A DNA stretch of 20,768 nucleotides, taken from contig JACQJU010000019.1 in the NCBI GenBank assembly GCA_016204905.1, forward strand, positions 1-20,768. The letters are read 5' to 3'. Source of the stretch: Candidatus Gottesmanbacteria bacterium (lineage in GTDB: Bacteria; Patescibacteriota; Microgenomatia; 2-02-FULL-39-11). Below are positions 1 through 6,203 of the stretch, one piece after another. Position 1 is the first letter of the stretch. Every line of letters starts with the position of its first letter. The notes under the pieces were generated by a model, which saw only the letters and a program-made list of their open reading frames with translations, made no database searches and was not told the DNA's origin. The translations under genes were made by a program, and so were the position numbers.

Positions 1-64
1 ATACGGAGGTGATAGTGATATATCCCCAATCCAAAAAGATAAGGCATTATATAGAAAATGTATT

Positions 65-1127
65 ATGCAAATATTCAAAAATAATAGAAATTTATTGATC
101 ATAGCGCTGGTTGCCATAGTAAATGCTTTGGGGTATGGCATCATTATTCCTGTTTTATATACTTACTCACAAAAATATGGTTTATCTGATTTTCAAAATG
201 GATTACTATTTGCCGTATTTTCTATTTTTCAGTTCCTCTCGACTCCTTTTATAGGCAGAATGTCTGATAAATATGGGAGAAAACCATTACTTATTGTCTC
301 GATATCAGGAACGGCCATTTCATTTCTGATGATGGCATTTGCACCCAATGCTATTTTTCTTTTTATTGCCAGGGCTCTTGATGGTTTAACGGCAGGAAAT
401 GTACCGGTTGCCTCGGCGGTCATTTCTGATACCACCAAGATAGAGGATAGAGCCAAAGGATTTGGCATTATAGGAGCTTCTTTTGGATTTGGTTTTGTAG
501 TTGGGCCGGCTATATCTGCTTTTACAGTAGGAATATCACCAGCTTTGCCGTTTATCATTGCGGCTGTTGTATCCATAATTGCTGCAGTATCAACAGCTAT
601 TTTTCTTCCCGAGACCAATAAGCATATGGGAGAGGTGAAGAAAGGAAAACTTTTTGATTTTGATAAACTTTATCATGCCCTCTTTGACCCCAATGTGGGT
701 GCCACACTTTTGATAACTTTGTTTTATTTTTTGGGCCTTTTTTCTTTTATTTATGCTTTTCAGCCATATACTGTAAAAGTATTACACCTAGCAGCCAATC
801 AGATTTCTTTGCTCTTTACTATGTTTGGAATACTTGGCCTGATTACTCAAGTTTTTTTGGTGCCAAAACTAACTAAGAAATTTGGGCTGAAATCTGGTTA
901 ACACTATTCTCTCCCGAGAAACTGATGCCAAGTCACAGGGAACGATATTGGGACTATCTGCTTCTTATATGAGTATTGGACAAATATTTGGTCCCATAAT
1001 AGGGGGAGCTCTGGCGACTATTTCTATACCTTTTCCTTTTTTGGGAAGTGCTTTGTGTTCAATTATTTGTTTAGTTCTTGCTACACAAGTACTCAAACCC
1101 GGGGTCATGAAAGAAACTGCATTCTGA
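65..1127 (+). pseudogene. Broken MFS transporter (internal deletion plus frameshift)
   Basis: This encodes a drug/sugar-type major facilitator transporter of the inner membrane. The first part (65-901, 278 aa) holds the N-terminal six-helix bundle. The loop 2-3 motif A is visible as GRMSDKYGRK (residues 64-73), followed by the start of the second bundle. It ends abruptly after KKFGLKSG. A second frame, open from about 900 to the TGA at 1125-1127, continues with NTILSRETDAKSQGTILGL and GQIFGPIIGGA, which are typical of the last helices of the same family. The two parts together give about 350 aa. A normal member has about 390-400, so roughly 45 residues around helices 8-9 are missing, along with the frame. 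The stop and the frame change coincide near 893-905. Either the gene has decayed or the assembly is wrong here. The family call is firm; a working product is unlikely. Confidence 0.8.
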
Positions 1128-1133
1128 ATGTAT

Positions 1134-1162
1134 TTGCAAGAGATAACAAAGGAGTATATAAT
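1134..1162 (+). promoter_or_regulatory. Sigma-70-type promoter of candidate small RNA
   Basis: TTGCAA (1134-1139), a 17-nt spacer and a consensus TATAAT (1157-1162) lie just after the MFS remnant. Transcription would start near 1169. No convincing ORF follows, but a terminator does at 1273-1296. Confidence 0.6.
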
Positions 1163-1168
1163 ATATAA

Positions 1169-1296
1169 AAGTATGAAGCTCGTGAATTGTATTAATATAA
1201 ATATCGAGTCTACCGGTGGTACCCAGAAAAAACCTGTGGTGTAGCCGGTGATTGTCGTATTCTCCTCAATGACCCGCTGCACGGCGGGTTTTTTTT
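1169..1296 (+). ncRNA. Candidate structured small RNA, about 128 nt
   Basis: The segment has its own promoter (TTGCAA-17-TATAAT) and ends in an intrinsic terminator. Between them a nested hairpin can be drawn. The outer stem ACCGG pairs with CCGGT. The inner stem is ACC-CAG with CTG-T-GGT, one base bulged, around an A-rich loop at about 1213-1250. A weaker stem, CTCG with CGAG, lies 5' of it. The only ORF inside is 23 codons from 1173 and looks meaningless. A stretch CTCCTC (about 1262-1267) could pair with GAGGAG at 1320-1325 downstream. I do not recognise the RNA: it has no SRP, RNase P, 6S or T-box core. It could also be an attenuated leader for the gene at 1427. The structure was read by eye, without energy calculation. 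Confidence 0.4.
1273..1296 (+). terminator. Rho-independent terminator
   Basis: CCCGC (1273-1277) pairs with GCGGG (1284-1288) around a six-base loop and is followed at once by eight T. It closes the candidate small RNA and separates it from the gene at 1427. Confidence 0.8.
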
Positions 1297-1335
1297 ATTC
1301 CCGCTGTTGCACATTGAAAGAGGAGGATGCGTGAG

Positions 1336-1355
1336 CCTGCCTACCGGCAGGCAGG
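1336..1355. repeat. CPR-type 20-bp palindrome, copy 1
   Basis: CCTGCCTACCGGCAGGCAGG differs by one base from the perfect palindrome at 18785-18804. It lies in untranslated DNA upstream of the gene at 1427. Reading through it gives the peptide SLPTGRQG, which is a false coding signal. Confidence 0.75.
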
Positions 1356-1357
1356 GA

Positions 1358-1406
1358 GCCCTCTCCCACGAGATATCAAGTCATTTGGTATTTGGTGGGA
1401 GGGGGC
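1358..1406 (+). other. Hairpin upstream of small membrane-peptide gene
   Basis: GCCCTCTCCCAC (1358-1369) pairs with GTGGGAGGGGGC (1395-1406) over 12 bp with one G-U pair. The 25-nt loop is AT-rich. The stem ends ten bases before the Shine-Dalgarno AAGGAG of the gene at 1427, so it could shield or present the ribosome site. Confidence 0.5.
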
Positions 1407-1426
1407 AAAATAACAAGGAGAAAAAA

Positions 1427-1618
1427 ATGAAAACCATAAACCGTATCGCAACGTTTGTGTTCGACTCGCAGGTAAGCTGGATGGTAGTACCACTAGTAGC
1501 TGTTCTCCTGTTTGCGGGAGTGGTATACCTACTCGTCGTAACAGCAGATCCAGAGGTGTCACGAAAGGCACTTGAGTTTCTGAAGACACCACAGCCGATG
1601 CCGTTAGGCGTCAAATAA
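1427..1618 (+). CDS. Small single-helix membrane protein, 63 aa, unknown function
   Basis: I do not recognise this peptide. The start at 1427 was chosen because AAGGAG sits directly before it. The longer reading frame from 1307 would run through the palindrome at 1336-1355, which is very unlikely to be coding. The protein has a short basic N-terminus (MKTINRI), one hydrophobic helix at about residues 18-39, then a charged and proline-containing tail (ADPEVSRKALEFLKTPQPMP). It probably sits in the cytoplasmic membrane. It lies alone inside the 14-bp inverted-repeat unit and behind two hairpins. Codon use is somewhat richer in G and C than that of its neighbours, which fits transfer. It could be a small membrane toxin or regulator, but nothing in the sequence proves that. 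Confidence 0.5.
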   Translation: MKTINRIATFVFDSQVSWMVVPLVAVLLFAGVVYLLVVTADPEVSRKALEFLKTPQPMPLGVK

Positions 1619-1752
1619 GTGAGGATTAGCCCCCTTCCGGAGAGGTTGGAGATAATTATTCTTTCGACAACTGCGTCGGAAAAGATAATAATATCTTCAA
1701 AATTATATCAGTGCAACGCATCCTCCTCTCCGTTTTTAGGCTGAGGCGGACG

Positions 1753-1761
1753 TGATATTAT
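1753..1761 (+). promoter_or_regulatory. Extended -10 abutting the glycosyltransferase start
   Basis: TGATATTAT (TGn plus TATTAT) ends directly before the ATG at 1762. If it is a real -10 box, the mRNA would begin near the second ATG at 1771. That would make residue 4 the true start of a leaderless message. Confidence 0.35.
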
Positions 1762-2505
1762 ATGATTAAAATGATTCAAGAGTTAAGTATCATCATCCCG
1801 ACACTAAATGAAGAAAATTATATAGGAAAGTTACTTGAGTCTTTGAAAGAACAAGAATTTTTGGGTAAGCTACAGATTATTGTGGTTGATGGTCATTCCG
1901 AGGACAATACCAGAGAGGTAATTGATAGATATAAATCCAATTTTGGGGATCTGATAGTATTGCGAGTCAGGCCAGGAGTTGGGTATCAGCGTAATATAGG
2001 TGTAAGTAGAGCCAAGTATAAATATATACTCTTTTTGGATGCAGATATTATTTTGCACAGAAATTTTTTAAATAGATTTGTTAGGAAAATCAACCCTGAG
2101 GAGAGACAGGTAACAGCCGCGGTATCTTGGATAGTAGAAGATGATCTTTGGTCTCGTTTAGTCATGGCGATGATGATAGCGGGAGGTATGGTTGTTTGTT
2201 TCTTTGACCCGATCACACCTGGAGGATGTCTTTTTACTACACAAGAAAATCATCGATTGGTAGGAGGTTTTCGAGAAGATATTATAGCTGCTGAAGATTT
2301 AGATTATGGTCGACGGTCTATAAATGGCGGAGCTAAATATCATCTTATTTTGTATCCTTATGTTCTCCATAGCGGGAGAAGATTAAGGACTGTAGGGGCT
2401 TTGAGGTTGTTTTGGTTTTATATAAAAAGCTATCTGCTTATCAAAATATATGGTATAGAAATAGTCAATAAACTGAAATATCCCTTTGGTAAATATGGGG
2501 AATAG
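1762..2505 (+). CDS. Family 2 glycosyltransferase (GT-A fold)
   Basis: It transfers a sugar from a nucleotide-sugar donor to a lipid or polysaccharide acceptor at the inner face of the membrane. The N-terminus ELSIIIPTLNEENYIGKLLESL is the typical nucleotide-binding strand. VVDGHSEDNT (residues 41-50) carries the uracil-contacting Asp43. The DxD metal motif is LDADI (Asp93, Asp95). The late acidic motif AEDLDYGRR (Glu178, Asp179) supplies the likely catalytic base. At 247 aa it is complete for a single-domain member. There is no clear transmembrane pair, although residues 132-150 are hydrophobic. ATG 1771 (MIQELSIIIP) may be the real start, because a -10-like box abuts the first ATG. htrA follows 52 bp later with its own promoter. 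Acceptor and donor cannot be told. Confidence 0.88.
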   Translation: MIKMIQELSIIIPTLNEENYIGKLLESLKEQEFLGKLQIIVVDGHSEDNTREVIDRYKSNFGDLIVLRVRPGVGYQRNIGVSRAKYKYILFLDADIILHRNFLNRFVRKINPEERQVTAAVSWIVEDDLWSRLVMAMMIAGGMVVCFFDPITPGGCLFTTQENHRLVGGFREDIIAAEDLDYGRRSINGGAKYHLILYPYVLHSGRRLRTVGALRLFWFYIKSYLLIKIYGIEIVNKLKYPFGKYGE

Positions 2506-2507
2506 TG

Positions 2508-2536
2508 TTGACAAGAATATGAGGACATGTTAGCAT
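2508..2536 (+). promoter_or_regulatory. htrA promoter
   Basis: A perfect -35 TTGACA (2508-2513) is followed by a 17-nt spacer and TAGCAT (2531-2536) as a weak -10. The -10 lies inside the left arm of the CIRCE element, so bound HrcA would block RNA polymerase directly. Confidence 0.6.
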
Positions 2537-2556
2537 TCATAGTCTACGAGTGCTAA
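2530..2556 (+). promoter_or_regulatory. CIRCE operator (HrcA binding site)
   Basis: TTAGCATTC-N9-GAGTGCTAA matches the CIRCE consensus TTAGCACTC-N9-GAGTGCTAA at 17 of 18 arm positions, with the exact nine-base spacer. It overlaps the -10 region and ends one base before the htrA ATG. CIRCE usually controls groE and dnaK operons through the repressor HrcA. Confidence 0.85.
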
Positions 2557-2557
2557 G

Positions 2558-3475
2558 ATGAAACAAACTCAAACTTATGCTCAAGATAAAGAACTTTTGG
2601 ATGCCTATTCCAATGCTGTAATTGCTGTAGTAGAAAAGGTAGGGCCAGCGGTAGTACAAATCCAGGGGCAAGGGATGGGATCGGGTGTAATTGTTGCACC
2701 AGATGGTTTTGTTTTGACTAATGATCATGTAGCGACTGTTTCCAAAAACCTCGAAATAATGCTTCAGGATGGTAAAAGTTATAAAGGACAAGTTATAGGT
2801 AGTGACGCGGCAACAGATCTGGCTTTGTTGAGAATATTGGGTAATGATTTGCCGTATGGAGAACTGGGAGATTCGGACAAGACGAGAGTAGGTCAGCTGG
2901 TGATTGCTATCGGTAATCCATATGGTTTCCAAAGTACGGTATCTACGGGTGTAATATCTGCTACGGGTAGAGCGATAAGAAACAAAGAAGGCAGATTTAT
3001 CGAGAACGTTATTCAGACTGATGTTTCGTTAAATCCTGGCAATAGTGGTGGACCACTGGTGGATAGTCGGGGAAAAATAATCGGTATCAATACAGCGATG
3101 ATTCCTTATGCAGCAGGAATAGGATTGGCAGTTTCTAGTAATACAGCCAACTGGGTTGTAAGTGAGTTGATAAGTTATGGTAGGGTTAGAAGAGTAATGT
3201 TGGGTATCACAGCCAAGACGACATCGATTGCAGTACAAATACAGAAAATATTTAAATTAAAATATCCTACATTAGTAGAGATTGTTTCTGTGGGGTCAGA
3301 TACACCTGCTCAAAAAGCAGGCTTACAAAAAGGAGACCTGATATTTGAAATTAATGATAAACAAATTTCTGGAGTAGATCAACTTCTGAGAGTTATCGGC
3401 CAGAAGAAAGTCGGAAGTGTATTTAATATTACCTTTTTCCGGGATTACAAAATAAAAGACACTAGGATAGTCTAA
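2558..3475 (+). CDS. htrA: HtrA/Deg-family serine protease with one PDZ domain
   Basis: This is a heat-shock protease that degrades or refolds damaged proteins. The trypsin-like S1C domain covers about residues 20-195. The triad is complete: His57 in TNDHV, Asp87 in ATDLAL and Ser163 in GNSGGP. The oxyanion and specificity-loop motifs (IGNPYG, SLNPGNSGGPL) are also present. One PDZ domain follows at about 205-300, with the carboxylate-binding loop replaced by RRVMLGI and the core AGLQKGDLIFEINDKQI. Unlike most family members, it has no signal peptide or N-terminal anchor when started at 2558, so it may act in the cytoplasm or be exported by another route. The start fits the CIRCE layout; no Shine-Dalgarno sequence is visible. 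At 305 aa it is a short one-PDZ form. Heat-shock control through HrcA is inferred from the operator. Confidence 0.93.
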   Translation: MKQTQTYAQDKELLDAYSNAVIAVVEKVGPAVVQIQGQGMGSGVIVAPDGFVLTNDHVATVSKNLEIMLQDGKSYKGQVIGSDAATDLALLRILGNDLPYGELGDSDKTRVGQLVIAIGNPYGFQSTVSTGVISATGRAIRNKEGRFIENVIQTDVSLNPGNSGGPLVDSRGKIIGINTAMIPYAAGIGLAVSSNTANWVVSELISYGRVRRVMLGITAKTTSIAVQIQKIFKLKYPTLVEIVSVGSDTPAQKAGLQKGDLIFEINDKQISGVDQLLRVIGQKKVGSVFNITFFRDYKIKDTRIV

Positions 3476-3498
3476 AGTAGGCTTTTATCGTATGTAGA

Positions 3499-4005
3499 TT
3501 AGTTACTATGGAGAAAATTTGGAGACTTATTTACCGTTTTTGTATAAAGGATTCTATTTAAGAGTAAGATGCTTTTTTTCAGAGCTTGGATAAATAAATC
3601 GAGCTCATTTCTACCTATATCTAGTGATATGTGAAAAGTGCCTCTCTTATCTTTTTGCCAGTCCCAGGTGGTAAGTCCGTTGTAGATAGGATCAGTGACT
3701 CCATACGATAATTTGAGTAAGCAGAGGTATTCCAATAAGATATGTTCAAATAGATGTCCTATTTCGGTTTTTTGGGATTCTTCTCTGAAGGCGAATTTAT
3801 GGTCATTGAAGCATTTTGATCCCAACACACTGGGTATAAACTTTTCCAGAAGTGAGTAAGTATCCGGTATATATTGGGTATTAACTACAGATGTATGTAA
3901 TCTCATGGTGATTAGAGTGGTCAGACTGCTTTGGGAGATGGTAAGAGAGAAGAGTGAACTCTGATAAATGGATTTAGTATTTAACTGAGCAGATATATTG
4001 GTCAT
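3499..4005 (-). CDS. Stand-alone cyanophycin-synthetase N-domain-like protein
   Basis: This 168-aa protein resembles only the N-terminal domain of cyanophycin synthetase (CphA). The order of motifs is shared: an MRL strand (residues 34-36), IPDTYSLLEKFIPSV matching the 'IPGF..RL...LP' segment, then EIGHLFEHILLEYLCLL matching 'LGHVVEHVALELQ', and finally a TTW...GTFHIS strand. The helix carries an HxxEH motif (His84, Glu87, His88) plus Glu92. HxxEH is the zinc motif of inverzincin peptidases. As I recall, the CphA N domain has been reported to cut polymer chains to make primers. No ATP-grasp or Mur-ligase domain is present and no such gene lies nearby. The gene converges on htrA (23-bp gap). 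The link to CphA is from motif memory; peptidase activity is inference. Confidence 0.55.
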   Translation of the reverse strand: MTNISAQLNTKSIYQSSLFSLTISQSSLTTLITMRLHTSVVNTQYIPDTYSLLEKFIPSVLGSKCFNDHKFAFREESQKTEIGHLFEHILLEYLCLLKLSYGVTDPIYNGLTTWDWQKDKRGTFHISLDIGRNELDLFIQALKKSILLLNRILYTKTVNKSPNFLHSN

Positions 4006-4081
4006 ACAGTTTTCTTACAGGATTCTTACAATCATACGCCTTAAATTTTTTTTGTCAACCCTTTTTGCTGACCCAACGGGC

Positions 4082-4111
4082 TTGCAAACCGGAATAAGAA
4101 AGGTATATATT
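4082..4111 (+). promoter_or_regulatory. Possible promoter of LytR_C gene
   Basis: TTGCAA (4082-4087), an 18-nt spacer and TATATT (4106-4111). The -10 ends six bases before ATG 4118, the same spacing as in several other genes here, suggesting a leaderless message. Confidence 0.4.
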
Positions 4112-4117
4112 ATATTT

Positions 4118-5020
4118 ATGGCAGCAAAAAAATCTAAGAAAAAGGTGGCGAGTAAGAAAAAAGTAGAAAAAGTAGAAAAGGTAGAAAAATCAGAGGAGGT
4201 CGGAAAAATAGGAGAAGTAGAGAAGGTAGAAAAAGTAGAAGAAGTGCCTGAGGTAGGGAGAGTGGGGAATGTAGAAGGGGAAGAAATGGTAGGAAAAGTA
4301 GGAGAAGGAGATAAGATAGAGCAAGTGGAGAAAGAAGCAGAGGTGGGAAAGATAGAGAAGGTAGAAGGAGTAGATGAGGTAGGGAAAGTGGGAAAAGTAG
4401 AAGAGGTAGAGAAGGTAGAAAAAGTAGAGAAAGGAGAGGAGGTTATTGGGGAAAAACCAGCTGAAACGGAGATTATAAAAGAGGAGATATCTGAGAGTAC
4501 CCCAGGGAAAGATGAATCTAGTGCCGAACCTGCCTATTTTATACCTACAGAAAGACCAGAAGTGGAAAAGAAGAGAAACTATGGTTGGATTGTATTATTT
4601 TTGGTAGGAGCCGCAGTGGGGTTTGGATCAAGTTTACTTTTCTACAATAATGCATATAAAAAGGAGAATACAAAACAAACCGTCGTACCCAGCCTGGTAC
4701 CGACTAAGACTTTGGTGACTCCAACGGTAGTGGATTATTCGATCTATCCAATCGAAATATTAAATGGGAGTGGAATAAAGGGAGAAGCAGCGAGGGCTAA
4801 GGATCTACTAGAAGGGGAAAGATTTAAAGTTTCTTCTATAGGTAATGCTGATAAAAATGATTATGATGAAACTGTGCTTCAAATAAAAAAAGGTTTACCG
4901 GATGACTCTATAAAAAAGCTGAAAGACGTTTTGAGTAAATACTATGTTCTATCGAGTGAAGAATTAGAAGATGAGGATGGTGTAACAGTGATTGTGGGAA
5001 GTAGCAAGCCAGAAAATTAG
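4118..5020 (+). CDS. Membrane-anchored LytR_C-domain protein with VEK/VGK repeat tail
   Basis: The start at 4118 (MAAKKSKKK) is preferred to 3998, because the first 40 codons of the longer frame are not protein-like and a -10 box lies six bases before 4118. Three parts are seen. A basic N-terminus leads into about 95 residues of near-repeated VEK, VGK and VEE triplets (16-110), strongly charged and likely helical or disordered. One transmembrane helix lies at about 155-176 (WIVLFLVGAAVGFGSSLLF). An outside domain at 210-297 has the LytR_C signature (VEILNGSG-like IEILNGSGIKGEAARAKDLL). With this topology the repeats lie in the cytoplasm and LytR_C faces the envelope. Such domains accompany cell-wall ligation enzymes, but no LCP catalytic domain is present. 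The role is probably structural or regulatory at the envelope. Confidence 0.75.
   Translation: MAAKKSKKKVASKKKVEKVEKVEKSEEVGKIGEVEKVEKVEEVPEVGRVGNVEGEEMVGKVGEGDKIEQVEKEAEVGKIEKVEGVDEVGKVGKVEEVEKVEKVEKGEEVIGEKPAETEIIKEEISESTPGKDESSAEPAYFIPTERPEVEKKRNYGWIVLFLVGAAVGFGSSLLFYNNAYKKENTKQTVVPSLVPTKTLVTPTVVDYSIYPIEILNGSGIKGEAARAKDLLEGERFKVSSIGNADKNDYDETVLQIKKGLPDDSIKKLKDVLSKYYVLSSEELEDEDGVTVIVGSSKPEN
4163..4447 (+). repeat. Purine-rich low-complexity coding repeat (VEK/VGK/VEE)
   Basis: Codons such as GTA-GAA-AAA and GTA-GGA-AAA recur irregularly. They make a polypurine-biased strand and a peptide of period three. Such tracts change length easily by slippage. Confidence 0.7.
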
Positions 5021-5030
5021 TTTGCCACTA

Positions 5031-5726
5031 CTACTCGGTTAAATGTTCTTTTTTGAAAGTTTTTTGGATATCTTGGTAAGAAGTTTTATCACTTGATTTC
5101 TTAATATCTCTTTTGTGTTTTAGATATTCAATCACTAGAGGAATTAGAGAGATTAGAACAATTCCAATAACTGCATATTCAAAGTTTTCCTTTATGATAG
5201 CTAGTCCTCCAAAAAAATAGCCAGCAAAAGTGAGACCTGTTACCCAAACAAATCCACCGATTAAGTTGTAGATGAGAAATGTAGAGTAGTGCATTTTGCC
5301 AACACCAGCTACAAATGGAGCAAAGGTGCGGAGTATTGGCAGGAAACGAGCTAAAATAATAGTTTTTCCACCGTGTTTCTCATAGAAGAGCCGAGTCTTT
5401 TCTAGATTGGCTTTGCTAAAAAGACGGGAATTTTCTCGGGAAAAGACTTTGGTACCTAGATGATGACCGATCCAATAATTGACGGTGTCTCCCAATATGG
5501 CAGCGGAAAGAAGTGTCAGATAAGAAATCCAAATATTCAGAAATCCGCTGCCAGAGAGCGTACCGATGACAAATAGGAGGGAATCGCCAGGAAGAAATGG
5601 AGTGACGACTAGACCGGTTTCGGCAAAGATAATAAGGAATAAAATAATGTAGGTATAAGAACCAAATAAATTGATAATCTTTGCCAGATAGTCGTCTAGA
5701 TGGAGTATAAAATCAATGATTTCCAT
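5031..5726 (-). CDS. DedA/VTT-family membrane protein (polyprenyl-phosphate flippase type)
   Basis: DedA proteins move lipid carriers across the membrane; several are reported to recycle undecaprenyl phosphate for wall synthesis. The start MEIIDFI at 5726 gives 231 aa, the usual length. An upstream extension to 5807 would add a non-family stretch. The four residues I recall as essential in E. coli YqjA (Glu39, Asp51, Arg130, Arg136) appear here as Glu36, Asp48, Arg127 and Arg133, with identical spacings of 12, 79 and 6. The family motifs are FAETGLVVTPFLPGDSL and ARFLPILRTFAPFVAGVGKM. Re-entrant and membrane helices fill residues 20-200, and the C-terminus is lysine-rich. It follows the gene at 5776-6123 by 49 bp, probably in one operon. 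Confidence 0.9.
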   Translation of the reverse strand: MEIIDFILHLDDYLAKIINLFGSYTYIILFLIIFAETGLVVTPFLPGDSLLFVIGTLSGSGFLNIWISYLTLLSAAILGDTVNYWIGHHLGTKVFSRENSRLFSKANLEKTRLFYEKHGGKTIILARFLPILRTFAPFVAGVGKMHYSTFLIYNLIGGFVWVTGLTFAGYFFGGLAIIKENFEYAVIGIVLISLIPLVIEYLKHKRDIKKSSDKTSYQDIQKTFKKEHLTE

Positions 5727-5775
5727 GAAAAATTCATTATAACACAGAAAATAACACAGAAATTGGTTTTGACCT

Positions 5776-6123
5776 TTAATATCTAATAGCGATAAAGCCA
5801 ATACCAATCAGAGAGCCGATAAAATCTATGACCAGATCGTTTCTGGTATCGGTAGGGTCTGGTTTAAACTTCTTCTTCTTGAGTATCAATTTCCACTGAT
5901 ACCATTCATATATTTCCCAGGTAATCCCTAGAATGAAAGTAAGAATAATAGAGATAATAAAATTTTGAGTAAGAGTATAGAAAAAGACTGCCGCCAGAAT
6001 ACCGGCTGCTAGGTGAAAGAAGCTATAGAATCGATCATTTAGAATATGAAATACGAATGAAGTGATGTGAGAAATAACTACAAGAGCGATAAGTCCGAGA
6101 AATGACCATAATGCTAGGTTCAT
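5776..6123 (-). CDS. Small four-helix membrane protein (VanZ/DUF2238-like)
   Basis: A 115-aa integral membrane protein with helices at about residues 4-23, 36-51, 54-72 and 99-113. It carries WEIYEW (69-74) and, after a basic loop, DTRNDLVID (92-100) and a glycine-rich final helix GSLIGIGF. This acidic-plus-tryptophan pattern followed by an 'ND..ID..G' helix is seen in YjdF/DUF2238-type and VanZ-like proteins, whose biochemical role is unknown. It lies first in a two-gene minus-strand unit with the DedA gene. A promoter (TCGACA-17-TACGAT) ends six bases before its ATG, which predicts a leaderless mRNA. The family call is moderate; a role at the envelope is inferred only from the partner. Confidence 0.6.
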   Translation of the reverse strand: MNLALWSFLGLIALVVISHITSFVFHILNDRFYSFFHLAAGILAAVFFYTLTQNFIISIILTFILGITWEIYEWYQWKLILKKKKFKPDPTDTRNDLVIDFIGSLIGIGFIAIRY

Positions 6124-6129
6124 ATAATT

Positions 6130-6158
6130 ATCGTAGCTTGTAGAGTAAGTTTTGTCGA
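6130..6158 (-). promoter_or_regulatory. Promoter of the DedA operon
   Basis: On the minus strand, TCGACA (6158-6153), 17 nt, TACGAT (6135-6130), then six bases to ATG 6123. Confidence 0.5.
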
Positions 6159-6203
6159 GCAGGTAGAAATTATTTCATCATTAAATTATGGTAGTATAAA
6201 CTT

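Larger units (their letters stand above)
1319..1729. repeat. 411-bp unit bounded by 14-bp inverted repeats
   Basis: AGAGGAGGATGCGT (1319-1332) is perfectly inverted as ACGCATCCTCCTCT (1716-1729). Inside lie a CPR-type palindrome, a 12-bp hairpin, a 63-codon gene and an AT-rich imperfect hairpin (about 1650-1693). No target duplication is seen next to the ends. The repeats may be ends of a small non-autonomous element, or the two strands of a long-range mRNA stem that would mask the AGGAGG at 1321-1326. Confidence 0.45.

Noticed and set aside
229..618. Long minus-strand frame opposite the broken MFS gene
   Set aside because: It is a shadow of the coding strand, with low-complexity composition and no family signal.
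1200..1290. T-box riboswitch, because GGTGGTACC resembles the T-box core
   Set aside because: The core continues CCAG instead of CGCG, no specifier domain is seen, and no aminoacyl-tRNA synthetase follows.
1307..1426. Longer N-terminus for the small membrane protein (start 1307)
   Set aside because: It would translate the palindrome at 1336-1355 as SLPTGRQG and the hairpin stem; the ribosome site supports 1427.
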